Source: Phytoseiulus persimilis (taxonomy: Eukaryota; Arthropoda; Arachnida; Mesostigmata; Phytoseiidae). From it: a stretch of DNA of 64,000 nucleotides. Made by a program: the position numbers and the translations under genes. The notes beneath the pieces are model-generated. The model worked only from the letters and a program-made list of their open reading frames with translations, searched no databases and had not been told where the DNA came from. The stretch covers positions 434,001 to 498,000 of the forward strand of contig CM075102.1 in NCBI GenBank assembly GCA_037576195.1. Direction: 5' to 3'. This document shows positions 22,401 to 34,600 of the stretch, in pieces; the stretch's first letter is position 1, and the number at the start of each line of letters is the position of its first letter.

Positions 22401-25400
22401 TCAGATTACACCAGGAAGTCGATGTCATTGTGGAAAATAGTTTATTTTTCCAGCTGTCACATGAACTATTCCGCGATGCTCATGGGGGCGCCCTGATGTG
22501 CGCACGATTTGTGTTACACGCCGTACAAAAGCAGTTCGTTCCTGCTTTTCAGTTGACTGCCGTTTCAGCTGCGCTCTCAGGCAACTGCGGTGGAACAGGA
22601 CGCTTCTTCAGGGGTTTGCTTACCTCCTCTTCCACGTGTCTGGGATTTGGCTCAGGCTGGACCGTTTTCTTCGGTCGTCCAACCTTCCGTTTCACGGCGG
22701 GTGGAGGGATACCGTTGACAGCCGCAGCTGGCGCGGATTCGGGGCCCGAACTAGGAACTACCGCTGCTGCTGAAATACGTCAGTTGTTTCGAATCAAGGA
22801 GGAGCGTCGGAAGAGGAGGAGCGCAAAGGGATTCCGGCGATAATTGACCACTGCCGTACAAGCGGGGAGACTTTCCGCAGGACGACCCCCTCGGAGATAT
22901 CTTCTCCGTCTATATACCGGGTCTCGCAAACTCCACGGGATGCGGGAATCTCGCTTACCTGCTTGCGTCGTCTTCGCCGATGATTTTGGATCTGGCGTGG
23001 TTCCGGGAGTGCGGTTTTTAGGCGGGCGACCTCGGCCTCTCTTCACGACCGGGGTGGCGGGAGCAGAGGCTTCGGGAACGCTGGCCGCCGGGGCTTGAGC
23101 CTCCTTGGACGCTCCTGCTAGGCTTTCAGGCATGGCCTTGGACAGGCTCTGGAAGGAACGAGAGTGGCCGCGATAAGCACCAGACTCTCGGCGGCGGATA
23201 CGCGCGCTGTGGGCTTCGAGCCACAGCTTGGTAATGAGCGGCATTACTGACCTCTTTCTTGGCTTTCTTTGGTACGTTACTCTTCACAGAGTCTTCGTCA
23301 TCGTCATCGGCGCGACCTCGCTTGCGGAGGCTGCTTTTCCGTTTGCCTTCTGGCAGGATGACCAGGCTCCTGGGGTACATGTTAGCGACCTGCATCGCGA
23401 TCTCCTGGATTTGCTGAGGCTGCGGGACCCCTTTGGCTTTGATAATATCGTAGGTGATTTTATCGATGAAACGCTGCCTCTGTTGCACCGTGAGCACGTC
23501 GCCGTTGGTGAGAGCCCGCACGATATCCTTCGGCAAAACTGTAAGGCAAGTTGGTTCACGTCACATCCCGACACGTTTCCAATGCGCAATCTCATTGAAA
23601 CTCACCATTGACAACATCCCTCGCCAAGCCACTAGCATCGTCTGACTGGGGATTCGTCGTCGTGGTTTCTGCGGCAACGATACGCGCTGCCGAGTTTGAG
23701 TTTCTGACTACAACATGCTCTTTTCTCCGCTTTTTCTCGGCCGAGCCGGCATCCGCCTAGAAAACGGCTGGGTTAGCATCGCGCGAGTGACATACCTTTT
23801 ATATTAAATTCCACCTTGCATTTGGATTCCGAGGTGATTTTTCGGTTAGCACCGAGAGCTAGGGGGGTGGCTGGTTTCGGGGCATGTGCAACGCCCAGCC
23901 ACTTCTTGACCGGAAGCACCCGATTGTAGAATCTGCCTTCGGCGTGCAGATCATAATTTCCATTAGCTGTGCGAGCAACCTTTACCGTCTGAAACGTCGG
24001 CACGTGCGGCGGTAGTTTCTGCATTTTGATCACAACATCGACCGGCAGGTTCGCCTCTTCCTGGCTCAAGACGGTGTCTGGAACAAAACGGAGTTCGGTC
24101 GCTCGGTTACGTCAACGAACCTTGGCATGTAGCTTCATCTCCGTACGTGCGGATATCTCGAGCGAGAACGAATCGAGCGAACGGGGAGGAACGTCGAGCG
24201 GAATCCCGGTTTACTGAACGAATAACGAGCGCCCGAGTCTCGACGAGGCCAACACTCAGGCGGCGTTCACGGTGCACGTGACCAACGAACATACTGGCGG
24301 GCACGCATGTTCAAGCGGGGGAAAAGTACGTTTGTCACGGTTGATTCTCAGCAACGGAGGCGACGCCTCGATGACGGTTTAGCGTTAGGAGGCGGCGCGA
24401 ACTGTCAGCCTGTCTGGCTCCTTGATTGTTGAAGTCAGCCGACTAGTCCATCAAGAGCTCATCATGTCCGCCGGTTCCTCGGGCTGTCTGAGCTCGGCTG
24501 GCAGCGATTGAATTGATTTCGCCTCGAGCGATCGGTAGCACCACACAATAGCACCACATCAGCTAAACCAACTCGACCAACACTCGTTACTAGTCAGGAG
24601 CTGCTGTCGCTGCTGCCACCGCTGCCGCCGCCATCACCGCCGCCGTCGCCACCGCCGACAACGACGACACGGAGCCGTGGTACACATGCGCAGTAGAATC
24701 TTCTCGCGACTGTTAAGTAAATCTCCCTCTGTCGGGGTGCCCCTCCGCGTTCGGTCTCTCGCCTCGTCCGCTGAATGCTTGGTAAACTGATTCGATCGCT
24801 CGATCGTTCGCCAGTCACCCATTCGCTCGAAAGGTTCTCGGTACGACAATCGGTCCCTGAACTCAGTACTCACTCAGTCCTTTAGCCAGCACGACTTTCC
24901 GGAGGTCGTCGCAAATTCTACACATCTCCTTCAGTTTGGTCTTCGTTTGCGTGATGGTTTTTTCCTGATCTGATATGATGCGTTCGAGTATCTCTCGATT
25001 CACGAGCACCAGCTCAGGTAGACCCGATTGCTCGTTGAGCTTCTCGTAACCATGCACCCGAAGTTTTCCGTTGCCTGGAAGAGCGAAACTGATCAGCCGT
25101 GGACGGTCCCTGGCCTCCTTCGCTGAATCTTCTCGATCCCGAGCCCTCGGATTCGGTGAAGGATGAACGAACGACTCCCACAAGATTGTCGAGGGAGTCC
25201 GAACTGAGAGTTCTCCCTCGAGAGACTTTCATGTGGCGGCTAAAGTCGCAGAACCGAAACCGTATGGAAGAACTCACCGACTACGTTGGGAATTTCAATT
25301 TTCTCCGACATCGGTGCAGACTCCCGCCTGGTAGGGGGCCCAGCACTCCTCTTCGCTTTCGGAACTTTCTTTTCGGACTTGGGCTCCATGGAGACTTTCG

Positions 25401-28400
25401 ACGTCGTCCTGCGACCGACTGACGCTAAAGGAACTTCAGCCTCTGGCGGCGAGGGGCTCGGCTGCTCGATCTCGGGCGAGGTCACCGGAGCTGTCGCTGC
25501 GGCCGCTTCGCCCGCCGACTGATTTGAAGAGTTCTCTTCGAGTCCATCGAATGCCGCGACTAGAATCTCGATCTGTTTATATTTGTCCTCGTCCATCGGA
25601 TGCGGAACTGCCGATTCTTCTTTCATTGCCTGTGAAGAATTGCGAGCGATTCCCGATGAGCCTCTTGAAGTTTGTAATTGGTCGCGGAGCTTCGAGAGAG
25701 TGGTCGGAGTTACCTCGGATGATCTTTGACAGCAGAGCATCTTGGATGAGCCCAAATCATATCCGGTTCGGAAAAGAAGCCGTGAGCCCGCGCTCGTTTC
25801 GGGGAATCAGGAAAGGTCGATTCGGAGATCACACCTGCCACAGACTCCGAATCAGGGAAGAATTCCTTCCCTGGAGTGTTCGGAACAACGACGATTCTGA
25901 CTCCACAATCACGAGCGGCATACGACGAATACGCGAAACCGCGATAGCGCCGAGTGTTAAGTCGGATCAGGCGTGAGATTCGGCGACGAACAGGGCTCAG
26001 GGGTGGAATATCAAGCGGGACGCGGCAACCAGTCGAGTTCTCTGTTCCCGACCATACTCATTGCGGAGCTTTTCCCATACAAGGGCACCGGAGCGAGTGC
26101 GTAAAAAATGTGAGCTGACGAAACGGATTTGAACGAGCGGTTATTCGAGCGGGTCAACCACTTCTCTCGTCGGGTTTGGCGAATCGTTGTCTGTCTGATT
26201 TGAGCGCGGCCAATTCCAAATATCCGAGGAGTACACCCATTAGACAGCTGGGAGACTATGCCAATCTCGATCTACGAGCGATGTTATTCGGAGCTTGAGA
26301 TCTCAGGATCCCTTTGAGCTGACGCAGTGGCGGCTCTTGATAAGATATTCAATCTTCAGAGATGATCTCCGAGGAAAAGGTTCGGAGTCCGATGAAAGGA
26401 TCGAAACCTTCTTCCGACGACGCCTGCTCGAAGGGGTTCTCACCCTTTTCCGCTGTACCTGGTCACTCAAGCTGAGATATCCTCTCTCCCCACCATGTGA
26501 ACTCTGGCCATGAGTCGGAACGCGGGCACATACTCCCAATCACTCCGAATTCCGCGGAAAACGAGAGTTCCAGATAAGGAACTCCACACTCGCTGATAAG
26601 ACTTCAACGGCCCTCGATAACTCTGAATGCGAATCCCGCTCTTTTCCGATTGATAGGGGAGCTCACAACTGAGATAGAGATCGGATTGCCAACTTACATC
26701 CTCGGCGGTCTCCAGCGACGCGCCAATGTTTTCCACAGAGTTCCCCGTGCCGTCGGGGGAGGTTCCTTCCGGGGACGAGTTGTTGTTCAAGATCAGGAAG
26801 CGCTCACTGCCCTGACCCGTCTCTGTCTTCCCTGCGGATCCGGCGCTTTCACCATGACCGGCAATGGACGCAGACGGGGCTTCGAGAGCGATTTCAGTGG
26901 GGGAAGCTTCCCCGGGACTCCCGGCAGGGGCTCCATTTCTGTCACAAGCGCTGCCGAGAGCGTGTTCGATTAACGCCTCATCGTTATTGCCGCTATCATT
27001 GTCGCGGCTTTCAGTTTTGATGCTGCTGCTGTAGGCATTGTTGTCAGGTACAACAGAATCTGCGATCGTAATCTGGTCGTCCCCATTCACGGTGTCCTTG
27101 CTCTTCTCTTCTTCGGTTTTTTCCAGGACCAGAATAGTGACAAGATCCGCACTCTCACTCGAATCTTCAGGAAGAAACGGAAAAAAAGAGTTATGAGCTT
27201 TGAGACGATCTCTGCCTCGGAATCCCTCTGCGTTCAGAGTCAGGGAGGATCTGCGTACCTGAGGACTCCTTCGCATCTGTAGCCGAAATTTCTGGACTAG
27301 TTGAACTTGCGAAAGCAAAGTCTGCTCGCTCTAAGGAGTTCGAACCGATGTCTTCGTCGACTCGTGCAGAAACCAAGCTGTCACGATTTGCTTCTCCGGG
27401 TGAGTTTGTGATGTCGACTCCATCGGGCTCATCATCGAGTCGCAACTCCAGCTCGTGTTGCGCTGAGTCTTTGGACGTCAGTTCTGTGTGATCGAGTCTC
27501 ATACGCTCATTGTTGATTGTGCCTACGATTTTATCCCGATCAATATCACTGAGACAGTCCGTTCCGACGGCCGTATCTGCGGAGAAGACCACAATAAAGT
27601 TTTGATTTTTCGAGCATGATGCTCGCGGCTAATGTATTCTGCTAAAAATCCCGGCCAGAGCGCATGATCAATTTGATGCACCCCTCCCCCACACCCGCTA
27701 CCGAACACCGCACTGCTGCAGGAAAGAGATCACAGCCAGGTAGAACCCCGAGATAGCGCCATTTGACGAAAATAAAATATATACGAGGTGTTCCTAGGTG
27801 AAAAACCGTCTGAGCAGATCCCCTTCTAACCATGGAGCCCGGAACAACAAGCGAACCCATCACTCCCGCTGGGCCGAAAGGCAGCTTGGGGGTCTTTGGA
27901 CTGAATGGACTTTTATGCTGTTCCAGAACAACTCGAAAAGCCTTTTTCGCCGATTCTGCTCTCGCGGGGGTGTTTCAGATGGAATCGTCTTCAAAACTCT
28001 TGACGGATCAGAAACAAACATGGCAACCGTGCCGATCCGGAATTGTAAACAAAGAATTCAATATCTTCCTTAGAAACTTGAGGATATCGCTCTAGGAGGA
28101 TTTCTGAGAACGGAATCGCTCCGGCAAAGGGCGACAATGGACGATAGTCCTGAGCCTCTCCGAACTCCTCAAATTAACCGCGGAGAAGGTCGAGCGAACA
28201 ATCGGGTCCCTACTTCTTCGGATATCAGACGCTGTCGTGGTTCATGATGAGCTCCTCCGTCACTGCATATCTGAAGCGGCATTCTGAGTGATAGGGATCC
28301 TTATCGAGAGCCAGGAATAGAATCCAAAGAGCACTGATCAAGCTCAATTCCTGTTTTTCTATCCGCGAGAAACAGTAAGGCGGTGGAGCAAGCTTCCAAA

Positions 28401-29017
28401 TCCACAATGCATATTCCGGAAGCAGTCAGGCATTTTGCCACAATATTACCCCTTCAACCTGGACGCTTCCAATATCAATGCCAACGTGTTTGTGGAATGG
28501 AATGATTCTGATACTCCAGATGAGACTAGACGCTAATGGATAGGAATAGCAAACTCTAGTGGTTGTCATTCAGAAACTGGATAAGACTGCGTACAGTGGA
28601 CTCCGCAGAAGTCTTGGAGGAGCACATCGCCTCGAAGCACACTCACCTCCCATTATGAAATACGCGATTCACTCCCTACACATCAACTGAAACAGTTCTT
28701 TGATAGGAATTGCGGTGAAGATAAAGTAGTACAACAAAAGGAAGGAAGCCAGCGCAGCGGCCGCTTCTGGGTTAGGACTCAATACAGCCCTAGCAACCGA
28801 GTCAACATCAACAGCAGCCCGCCGGGATTCGAAAGCCGTCCGCGTCCTCGACATCTTCTCCCGTGACATGCTCCTTCACGACAGGGCAGCGATCGAGAGA
28901 CTGACCTCCTCGATTCAATGCAGATCCAAGGAGATCGGGCTGCGGGCTCATCGAGTGGAACGCCTCGAGTTTCATTGGCTTGCAGTTCTGGCTCGACGGC
29001 TCATCTGGACGTAGCAT
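19422..29017 (-). CDS. AT-hook nuclear protein with uncharacterised C-terminal domain; alternative 3' ends
   Basis: Exons in phase: 28906-29017 (possible ATG exon), 27576-27259, 27164-26698, 25629-25278, 25074-24874, 24077-23796, 23538-23252, 23148-22959, 22769-22624, 22224-22135, 22064-21853, 21729-21498, 21372-21022 and 19712-19422 (TGA), about 1,176 residues. The first exons are acidic and Ser-rich. Then come a coiled-coil-like stretch (VNREILERIISDQEKTITQT), a basic nuclear-localisation-like segment, and two AT-hooks (KRGRGRPPKN, KRKVGRPKK). AT-hooks bind the minor groove of AT-rich DNA. The part from DIVRALTNGDVLTVQQRQRF through LDALELVYAAYFVFNLAYPK resembles, from memory, uncharacterised animal proteins, some with an N-terminal SAM domain; function unknown. 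The exon at 22769 can instead read on to TGA 22549-22551, giving a shorter protein without the C-terminal half. The joint at 29017/27576 is the least sure. Exon 25629 has a real acceptor just before its ATG, which argues for upstream exons. Confidence 0.55.
22441..22446 (-). other. Proximal poly(A) signal inside the AT-hook gene
   Basis: AATAAA on the minus strand, about 100 bases after the alternative stop at 22549. It would end the short transcript. In the long form it lies inside the intron 22225-22623. Confidence 0.55.
23606..23756 (-). CDS. Possible alternative exon of the AT-hook gene
   Basis: An open block of 151 bases bounded by TTCTAG and GTGAGT; it encodes a basic KKRRKEH segment. 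Its entry phase does not match the usual donor at 23796 but does match a second donor (AAG|GTGGAA) at 23815. Its exit phase fits the next exon at 23538. Confidence 0.4.
24598..24661 (+). repeat. CTG/GCC-rich trinucleotide tract
   Basis: Imperfect triplets (ctgctg, gccgccgcc, accgccgcc) over about 60 bases, inside the intron between exons 24874 and 24077 of the minus-strand gene. It would read as Gly/Asp/Ser repeats on the minus strand, but I see no reason to call it coding. Confidence 0.6.
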
Positions 29018-29142
29018 GCGCCAGCTAGTGGTCAGGATCCGTGCCTCTTACCCGCTGGTGGTGGGTTGATCGTCACCGTGGTGGTTGGTGGGAAGCCGCT
29101 TTGGAGTTTGGCGATTCCGTACCGCATATAAAACTCCTCAAA
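29018..29142. promoter_or_regulatory. Possible bidirectional promoter between the AT-hook gene and CNOT7
   Basis: The candidate start codons at 29017 (-) and 29143 (+) are 125 bases apart and point away from each other. If both are right, one short region must drive both genes. No core element could be fixed by eye; the TATAAAA at 29127-29133 is too close to the CNOT7 ATG to serve it. Untranslated first exons could move the real promoters. Confidence 0.3.
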
Positions 29143-31634
29143 ATGAGGCAGGAATTAGAGATGTGGAGTGGTATCCACGACGTCTGGGCCGATAACCTGG
29201 AACAAGCATTCAGAGAAATCAGGTTAGCGTTTTTCTCAGAGCCGCAAGATATGCCAAGTCTTTCCATTCATCTGATGCGGTACATGACGGAGCGCGGATT
29301 TCTCAAGAAGCGTCGAATAATTTGCGTCCTGGACACTTGAATACGCTTCCAATGTATGAGTACTTATACTCGGAAACGGCTTTTGTATTGAGGTAGAAGC
29401 GGGAACAATTCGCAAGTCACCGCATCGAGGGCTCGCCGCTCTCGAATGCATGAATTTTCCAGCGTGACAGCTAAGTGAAATCCCCGAAACAGTAGTCGTC
29501 AGTCTCTGCCGCGACACTCCAGTCCTGCGATTTCGTGCGAGCGGCTTTGGGGACCTGGGAAGACCTCGGTTGTTGACTTTGAGCTTCCGACTCTTCTTTC
29601 ACAGATTGATTGTCAAGAAGAATCCATATATTGGCTTCGACACAGAATTCCCTGGCGTGGTAGCTATGCCAATCGGCGAATTCAGGTCCATGGGCGAATA
29701 CCAGTATCAAATACTCAGGTGGGTTGTCTTGAGGAATCACACCGCGGAGAATCGACTATCAACGACGTTGTGGAGATCCGAAATGCATATTCCGGGATTC
29801 AGCTGCTCAAGAGTGTGCTTTTTCACAGATGCAACGTTGACTTGTTGAAAATGATCCAACTCGGCCTGACTTTCTTTGATGATCGTGGTAATCCCAAAGT
29901 GAGTAGAGACCTCATCTCGTAGAACTTCTGTTGTATTGCGCTCGGCATTCACTTAAGGACGAATTTCCACTCATAGGCCACGTATCAGTTCAACTTTCGC
30001 TTCAACATAAAGGAAGACATGTTTGCTCAGGATTCCATAGATCTTCTTGTCAACTCAGGTGGGATTTCTCGTCAAACCTTTGCGGAAACTCGTTTTCCTC
30101 GATGATTCCTCCTTTCCAGACGTTTCCTCCTTGAATGCGACGTATAATCTTGAAATACCTGACCGACAACCAATTTAGTTGAAATCAGTATAGGCTCTGT
30201 CGGAGAAATTCGCATAACTGTTGCCTAGAAGAAACACCGATTGATTCCAGGACTCGCTTTCGAACGACATGCTGAAGAGGGCATTGATCCATTCGAATTC
30301 GCGCAGCTCCTGATCACGTCTGGAGTTGTACTTTGTGAAGGAGTCTCTTGGCTCTGCTTCCACGCCGGCTACGATTTTGGGTACCTGTTGAAACTGCTGA
30401 CCGAACAGATAATACCCGAGAACGAAACGCAGTTCTTCGAGCGTCTTCGAATTTATTTTCCGACGATATACGACATTAAGTACCTCATGAAGAGTTGCAA
30501 GAGCCTCAAGGGCGGCCTTCAAGAGGTGGCGGACCAGTTGCACCTTACCCGCATAGGTCCTCAGCACACCGCCGGTTCCGATTCGCTCCTGACTGGTGCA
30601 GCCTTTTTCAAGATGCGCGAGGTGAGTTGAACCTTCCTGCGCTCTTGGATCGCATGCTCACTTATCTCATTGCTCGCTGGCTCGAATCCGGTGCTCGCTT
30701 TCAGCTCTCGCAATCAGACATGGAGCTTTCTGCCCTCTCCACCGCTCAGGTCTTCATCTGATGAAAACAGAAACAGCTTCACTTCCCCACGCTGGGCTTC
30801 CCAATTCCAAACTCTATTTGAATCTAATGCGATTGGTGATAGATAGTGTAGCCACAGCAACGCATCATTTCAGGAGGGTTGGGTCTCGGACGAATCTCTG
30901 CTCGAATCGTTGGGCCATATCGTTTTCAAGGAATGCAAAAAGCCGCAACGCAAGTTCAAAGTGATCGATCTGAAAGATGACTCGACTCTCAAAATCGAGT
31001 TCGTTGAAAATTGTTGTCAGGAAATGAGGCCAGGAACTCCCCCACCTTGCTAAGTTCTGTTTACTGAGGAACAACGTGGAAAATGTATTTATCCCAAGTC
31101 CTGCTGCGCGACGAAACACTCGTTTGCATGATCTTCCCGTTCGAAATGGAAGAGAAAGTCTCGCGTTACGTCAGCGCTCGGTTCCAAGAAAGATGCTCAA
31201 AAGCGATGAACTGAGTTCGCGTGTCAAATTAAATTTGGAGATGAATATCATACTCAACGAGTGTGACTCATTCCGGTTTCGCGTTGATCATTCCAAATCC
31301 AAACAGAAGGGGATGACTCGAAGGCCTCGATCAACCGATAAAACCTTCATCGAATGATAGCTTCCTAATAAACCAACGTCAACAGAAAATTTTCGCATGA
31401 GATCGTTATTGCTCGGTTGCGGTCCCGACAATCCTGTCGGTTGGGGCCAGCAGGGGGAAAACTAACTTACAGGTTCTCGTTGTGGTGTCAAGTGGCAGTT
31501 GAAAAGTTTGTTGATTGTTTTGCTATTGTCGTTTGCAGATGTTCTTCGAGGATAATATTGACGCTTCGAAATACTCCGGCCACCTGTTTGCGATTGGATC
31601 CGCCAACGATCACTCGCCGCCAGCCACGGCCTAA
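29143..31634 (+). CDS. CCR4-NOT complex deadenylase CNOT7/CNOT8 (CAF1/POP2)
   Basis: Six exons: 29143-29222, 29605-29718, 29829-29898, 29977-30058, 30251-30621 and 31539-31634 (TAA), 270 residues, close to the 285 of human CNOT7. DEDD-type nuclease residues are present: D39 and E41 in GFDTEFPGVV, D in CFHAGYDFGYL and D in HTAGSDSLLTGAAFF. CNVDLLKMIQLGLTF, YLMKSCKSLKGGLQEVADQL and MFFEDNIDASKYSGHL are family hallmarks. The protein removes poly(A) tails in the CCR4-NOT complex in the cytoplasm, starting mRNA decay and silencing. The ATG at 29143 gives the same distance to the first catalytic residue as in vertebrates. An ATTAAA at 32075-32080 is a possible poly(A) signal. The last intron (30622-31538) holds open sequence that could provide other C-termini. 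Confidence 0.93.
30874..31053 (+). CDS. Alternative terminal exon of CNOT7, or exon of a nested gene
   Basis: After a good acceptor (CATCATTTCAG) a 60-codon frame runs to TAA 31051-31053, starting EGWVSDESLLESLGHIVF and ending MRPGTPPPC. Its phase matches the CNOT7 donor at 30622 (GAG|GTGAGT), so splicing there would replace MFFEDN... by this tail. I do not recognise the sequence. It looks coding (charged and hydrophobic residues alternate, no low complexity). Confidence 0.4.
   Translation, partial: EGWVSDESLLESLGHIVFKECKKPQRKFKVIDLKDDSTLKIEFVENCCQEMRPGTPPPC
31076..31357 (+). CDS. Unrecognised open frame with its own poly(A) signal in the CNOT7 last intron
   Basis: An open frame of about 94 codons, rich in Arg, Lys and Ser, ends at TGA 31355-31357. 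AATAAA follows at 31367-31372. It could be the end of an alternative transcript or of a small nested gene. No domain is recognised and no certain start is seen. Confidence 0.25.
   Translation: MENVFIPSPAARRNTRLHDLPVRNGRESLALRQRSVPRKMLKSDELSSRVKLNLEMNIILNECDSFRFRVDHSKSKQKGMTRRPRSTDKTFIE
31367..31372 (+). other. Poly(A) signal within the CNOT7 last intron
   Basis: AATAAA ten bases after the stop of the frame 31076-31357. Its position supports a transcript ending inside the intron. Confidence 0.4.
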
Positions 31635-34600
31635 TCCACAACTTGTGCGTATCAGTGTCCGAACAATCTGGGCGAGGCAGAGAGCAGGAACGACATCGCG
31701 ATAGCCTACACCCTTCGACGAGAATGGGAATGCGGGCAGTGTGATGTGTCGTTTCACATACGGAGCCTCGTCGGAGGACGTACACGGGGTCGGTCTCGAA
31801 ATCAGCCGCACAGATCGAGAATTCCAGGAAGATCGTCGCAAATTCGTACCATTGCGAGATGAGTACCTCCTAAACACATTTTCAGCGCTTTATTACCAAC
31901 CTCATGGATGTTCCTCGGATGCTTTTACAATGAGTTTGTAAATTTTTTGTTTAAAATATTGTAAGTAAATATCCTACTGCTCCTAAAAATACATGATTAT
32001 GGTGACGAAAACTAAGCTGTGTTTTTCGTCAATCAACAACGAAGGTGTCCGAACGACTCCTTTGCGATGTCTGTATTAAATAGTGGGGAAGTGGAAATTC
32101 GCGTTTGAGTCTTGAGAAACAACGGGACATTTCGGGTGTTCAAAGGTCCTCTGACGGCAAACAGATGTGGAGTGATATTCCGCATTTTGACCGAACTCTG
32201 ACGCCGTTGGACAACTCCCTAGAGAAAGACATCAGAATGTTCTGCGCGAGTCATTCCAGAAGATGACACGCGATCCGCTATAATCGCCGCGGAAGGATCA
32301 AAGGTTGCCCGAAGTCGAAGGTTTCAGGGGGAGCAAGGGAGCCATGGCCCCCTGAGTGGAAGATCCGGCAATAGCGAGTTCCCTCTTCGCCCGTTGAACG
32401 CTGACGAAGCCTAGAATTCTGTGTATCAGGATGTTCTGGTCCCCCCGCCTGTGAAGCACACAAGTTTGTGGCGCTGCTTCTCCTTTCAAGCTCAGGTGAA
32501 TGTAGATGAGTTCATGACTGAAGAGCACTTAACTCTTGAGGTGTCCCAACCCACCGAAACCGTTTCCGAATATATCCTCAGCTCGATGAGTCCTCCTCCC
32601 GTGCAGGGCAAACTCCCATCGTGCGCTGTCCATTCCAGTTCCCGTTGCTGCTCATCGCCGCAGGACTTGCGGAGCGATGATGCTCCGCAGCGTCACTGCT
32701 GACGCTCTGAATGCCCGCACTGATCATCTTCACTATTGAATACTGACACAGTCGAGAGGTTGCCTCCCAGTTTCCTATTGGCCGAGTAGAAACTGCCCTT
32801 CGAGGAGAGCTTGTTTTCGGAGAGACCCACATTCTTACTCATAAACGCAAGGAACGGAAGACAGGCATTGGACTTTCGTCGTCGTCGTTGGATTGGTCGG
32901 CGCTACTTGGGTCGAGGATTCATCTTATCTAGGGTGGAAATGAAAAAATGCAATCAGCCCAGTCATAGCTCTGGTTGTCCAAGTCGCTGGGGCCGAAGTA
33001 TTGAGATCACTCTCAGCTACCCGGCGTTCCGTGTTTTCTGTCCGATCCGATAATCTCGTTATCCTCGGAACACCCCCGGTGAGAATTCTGGTTCTTCGAC
33101 GATTGCGAGCTCGACTCTATCTTGGGTAGGATTGCATTCCTGCGACACGAAAGCTCCCCGATTTCGGTAGAGCACAAACCCGACTGCATCAATCAGCTCA
33201 TGAAGGGGAGGGTTCGTGGTATCGAGGTTTTACTTCACGACTGGAGGCAAGGAAGATCCTCCTGAAGGCGTCTAATCGTCGCCATCGATCGGCACCGATA
33301 TGAATTAAAGGCTCCGATCCATGTCAGGTTGAGGTAATCCCGGGAAGGAGAAAATCAGACCAGGAGCGGCTGCCGCCATATTCCACCGTCTGATGCTCGA
33401 ATGAGTGCTCAAAATTGTCCCTGAAACCATTTGGCCTCGTTCGGAACAATTCCGATTCGCTATACTCGAAAGCTTGCGATGAGCGTCTGATTTCTCGGAC
33501 TACGTTTCCTCGTGCTTCCTCGACCGACAAGGAGCGATCTCGGAACGAGTTGCACGAGGTGAAAGATACAGATCCGGTCTGTTCCGACGCCAGCAACATA
33601 TCTCCGGTTAATTGAGGTCATGTTTCGAGCGGCTGTACTTCTGAAGGATCCTTCCAAGTTCCCGGCGGGAAAGTGAGAGTTGAAAACCAAAACCGCTCGA
33701 GCGATCATTGAGTTCGGTGCCAAGTGGCATCTCTGGCGGAACCGGCCTTCACCTGAGGCAATCATGACGCTCATCGCTGCCAGGTCGAAGGAGGATGCCA
33801 CAGATAAGGAGGCACACACCAGATGTGCAACCATCGCTCATCATTTTGCTGGAGGGTTTAGTAGATTGTTTTCATCTCAGTGTTCGGCAGCACCCTGGCG
33901 AATTTCCTCCTCTTAGACCGCAATCGTTCGCGGGAGGGATCACAATTGCTCTGTGTTCTCTACTGGTCTTTGGAGAAGTGCGCCATACTGTCAAGCGAGT
34001 ATCGCATCAGTTCGAGTGCGTTCGGAAAGAGTAGAGGGTTCCGGCTCTTCGAACGAGCAGGAGGTGAAGAGTGGACGAGACCGGATGATTGGCTCTCGGA
34101 ATCTGGTACGTGGAGCTCCACTCTTATAGCGGATAGCGAATTGGGCTAGTCACATCCAACGATTCATCGACATTAGTTCGAGCCGTGCTCGGTCGGTCGG
34201 CGCCAACCGGCCCCTGCGTCCTAGCAGACGCTTTCGCAGACGATCCCATGTCGAAAAGATTCGAAACAGCTGATGCCGTCTTGTGTAACCTTAGATAGAG
34301 TCGCCTGGAACATCCGAATAAACCTTACTCAGCGAAACTTCCCGCTGATCTCCTTCGCCGTCGTATCTTCAAGAGTCGGATTTTGATTCAAGGAATGATC
34401 CCGTGTGATTCGGATTCTTTCATCAAATACTGAATCGATTGGCAGAATGGTGAGTTGTCTGGCGTTGCTCTGTCTTCGGAGCAGATCTGTCAACGAACAG
34501 TTCTTCAACCATCTCCGCGTTCTCCCGGTAAATTGAGCCGAGGTCTTACCCGCTCCGGATTCCGGGAACATCGCGATTCACCAGGAGCTCAATGCGGTTG

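Noticed and set aside
22549..25629. The AT-hook region and the exons 22224-19422 as two independent genes
   Set aside because: Not fully excluded, but the downstream exons have no start codon or promoter of their own, phases fit across 22624/22224, and both halves resemble one protein family in the right order.
29127..29133. TATAAAA as a core promoter for CNOT7
   Set aside because: It is only 10 bases before the chosen ATG, too close for transcription to start after it and include that codon.
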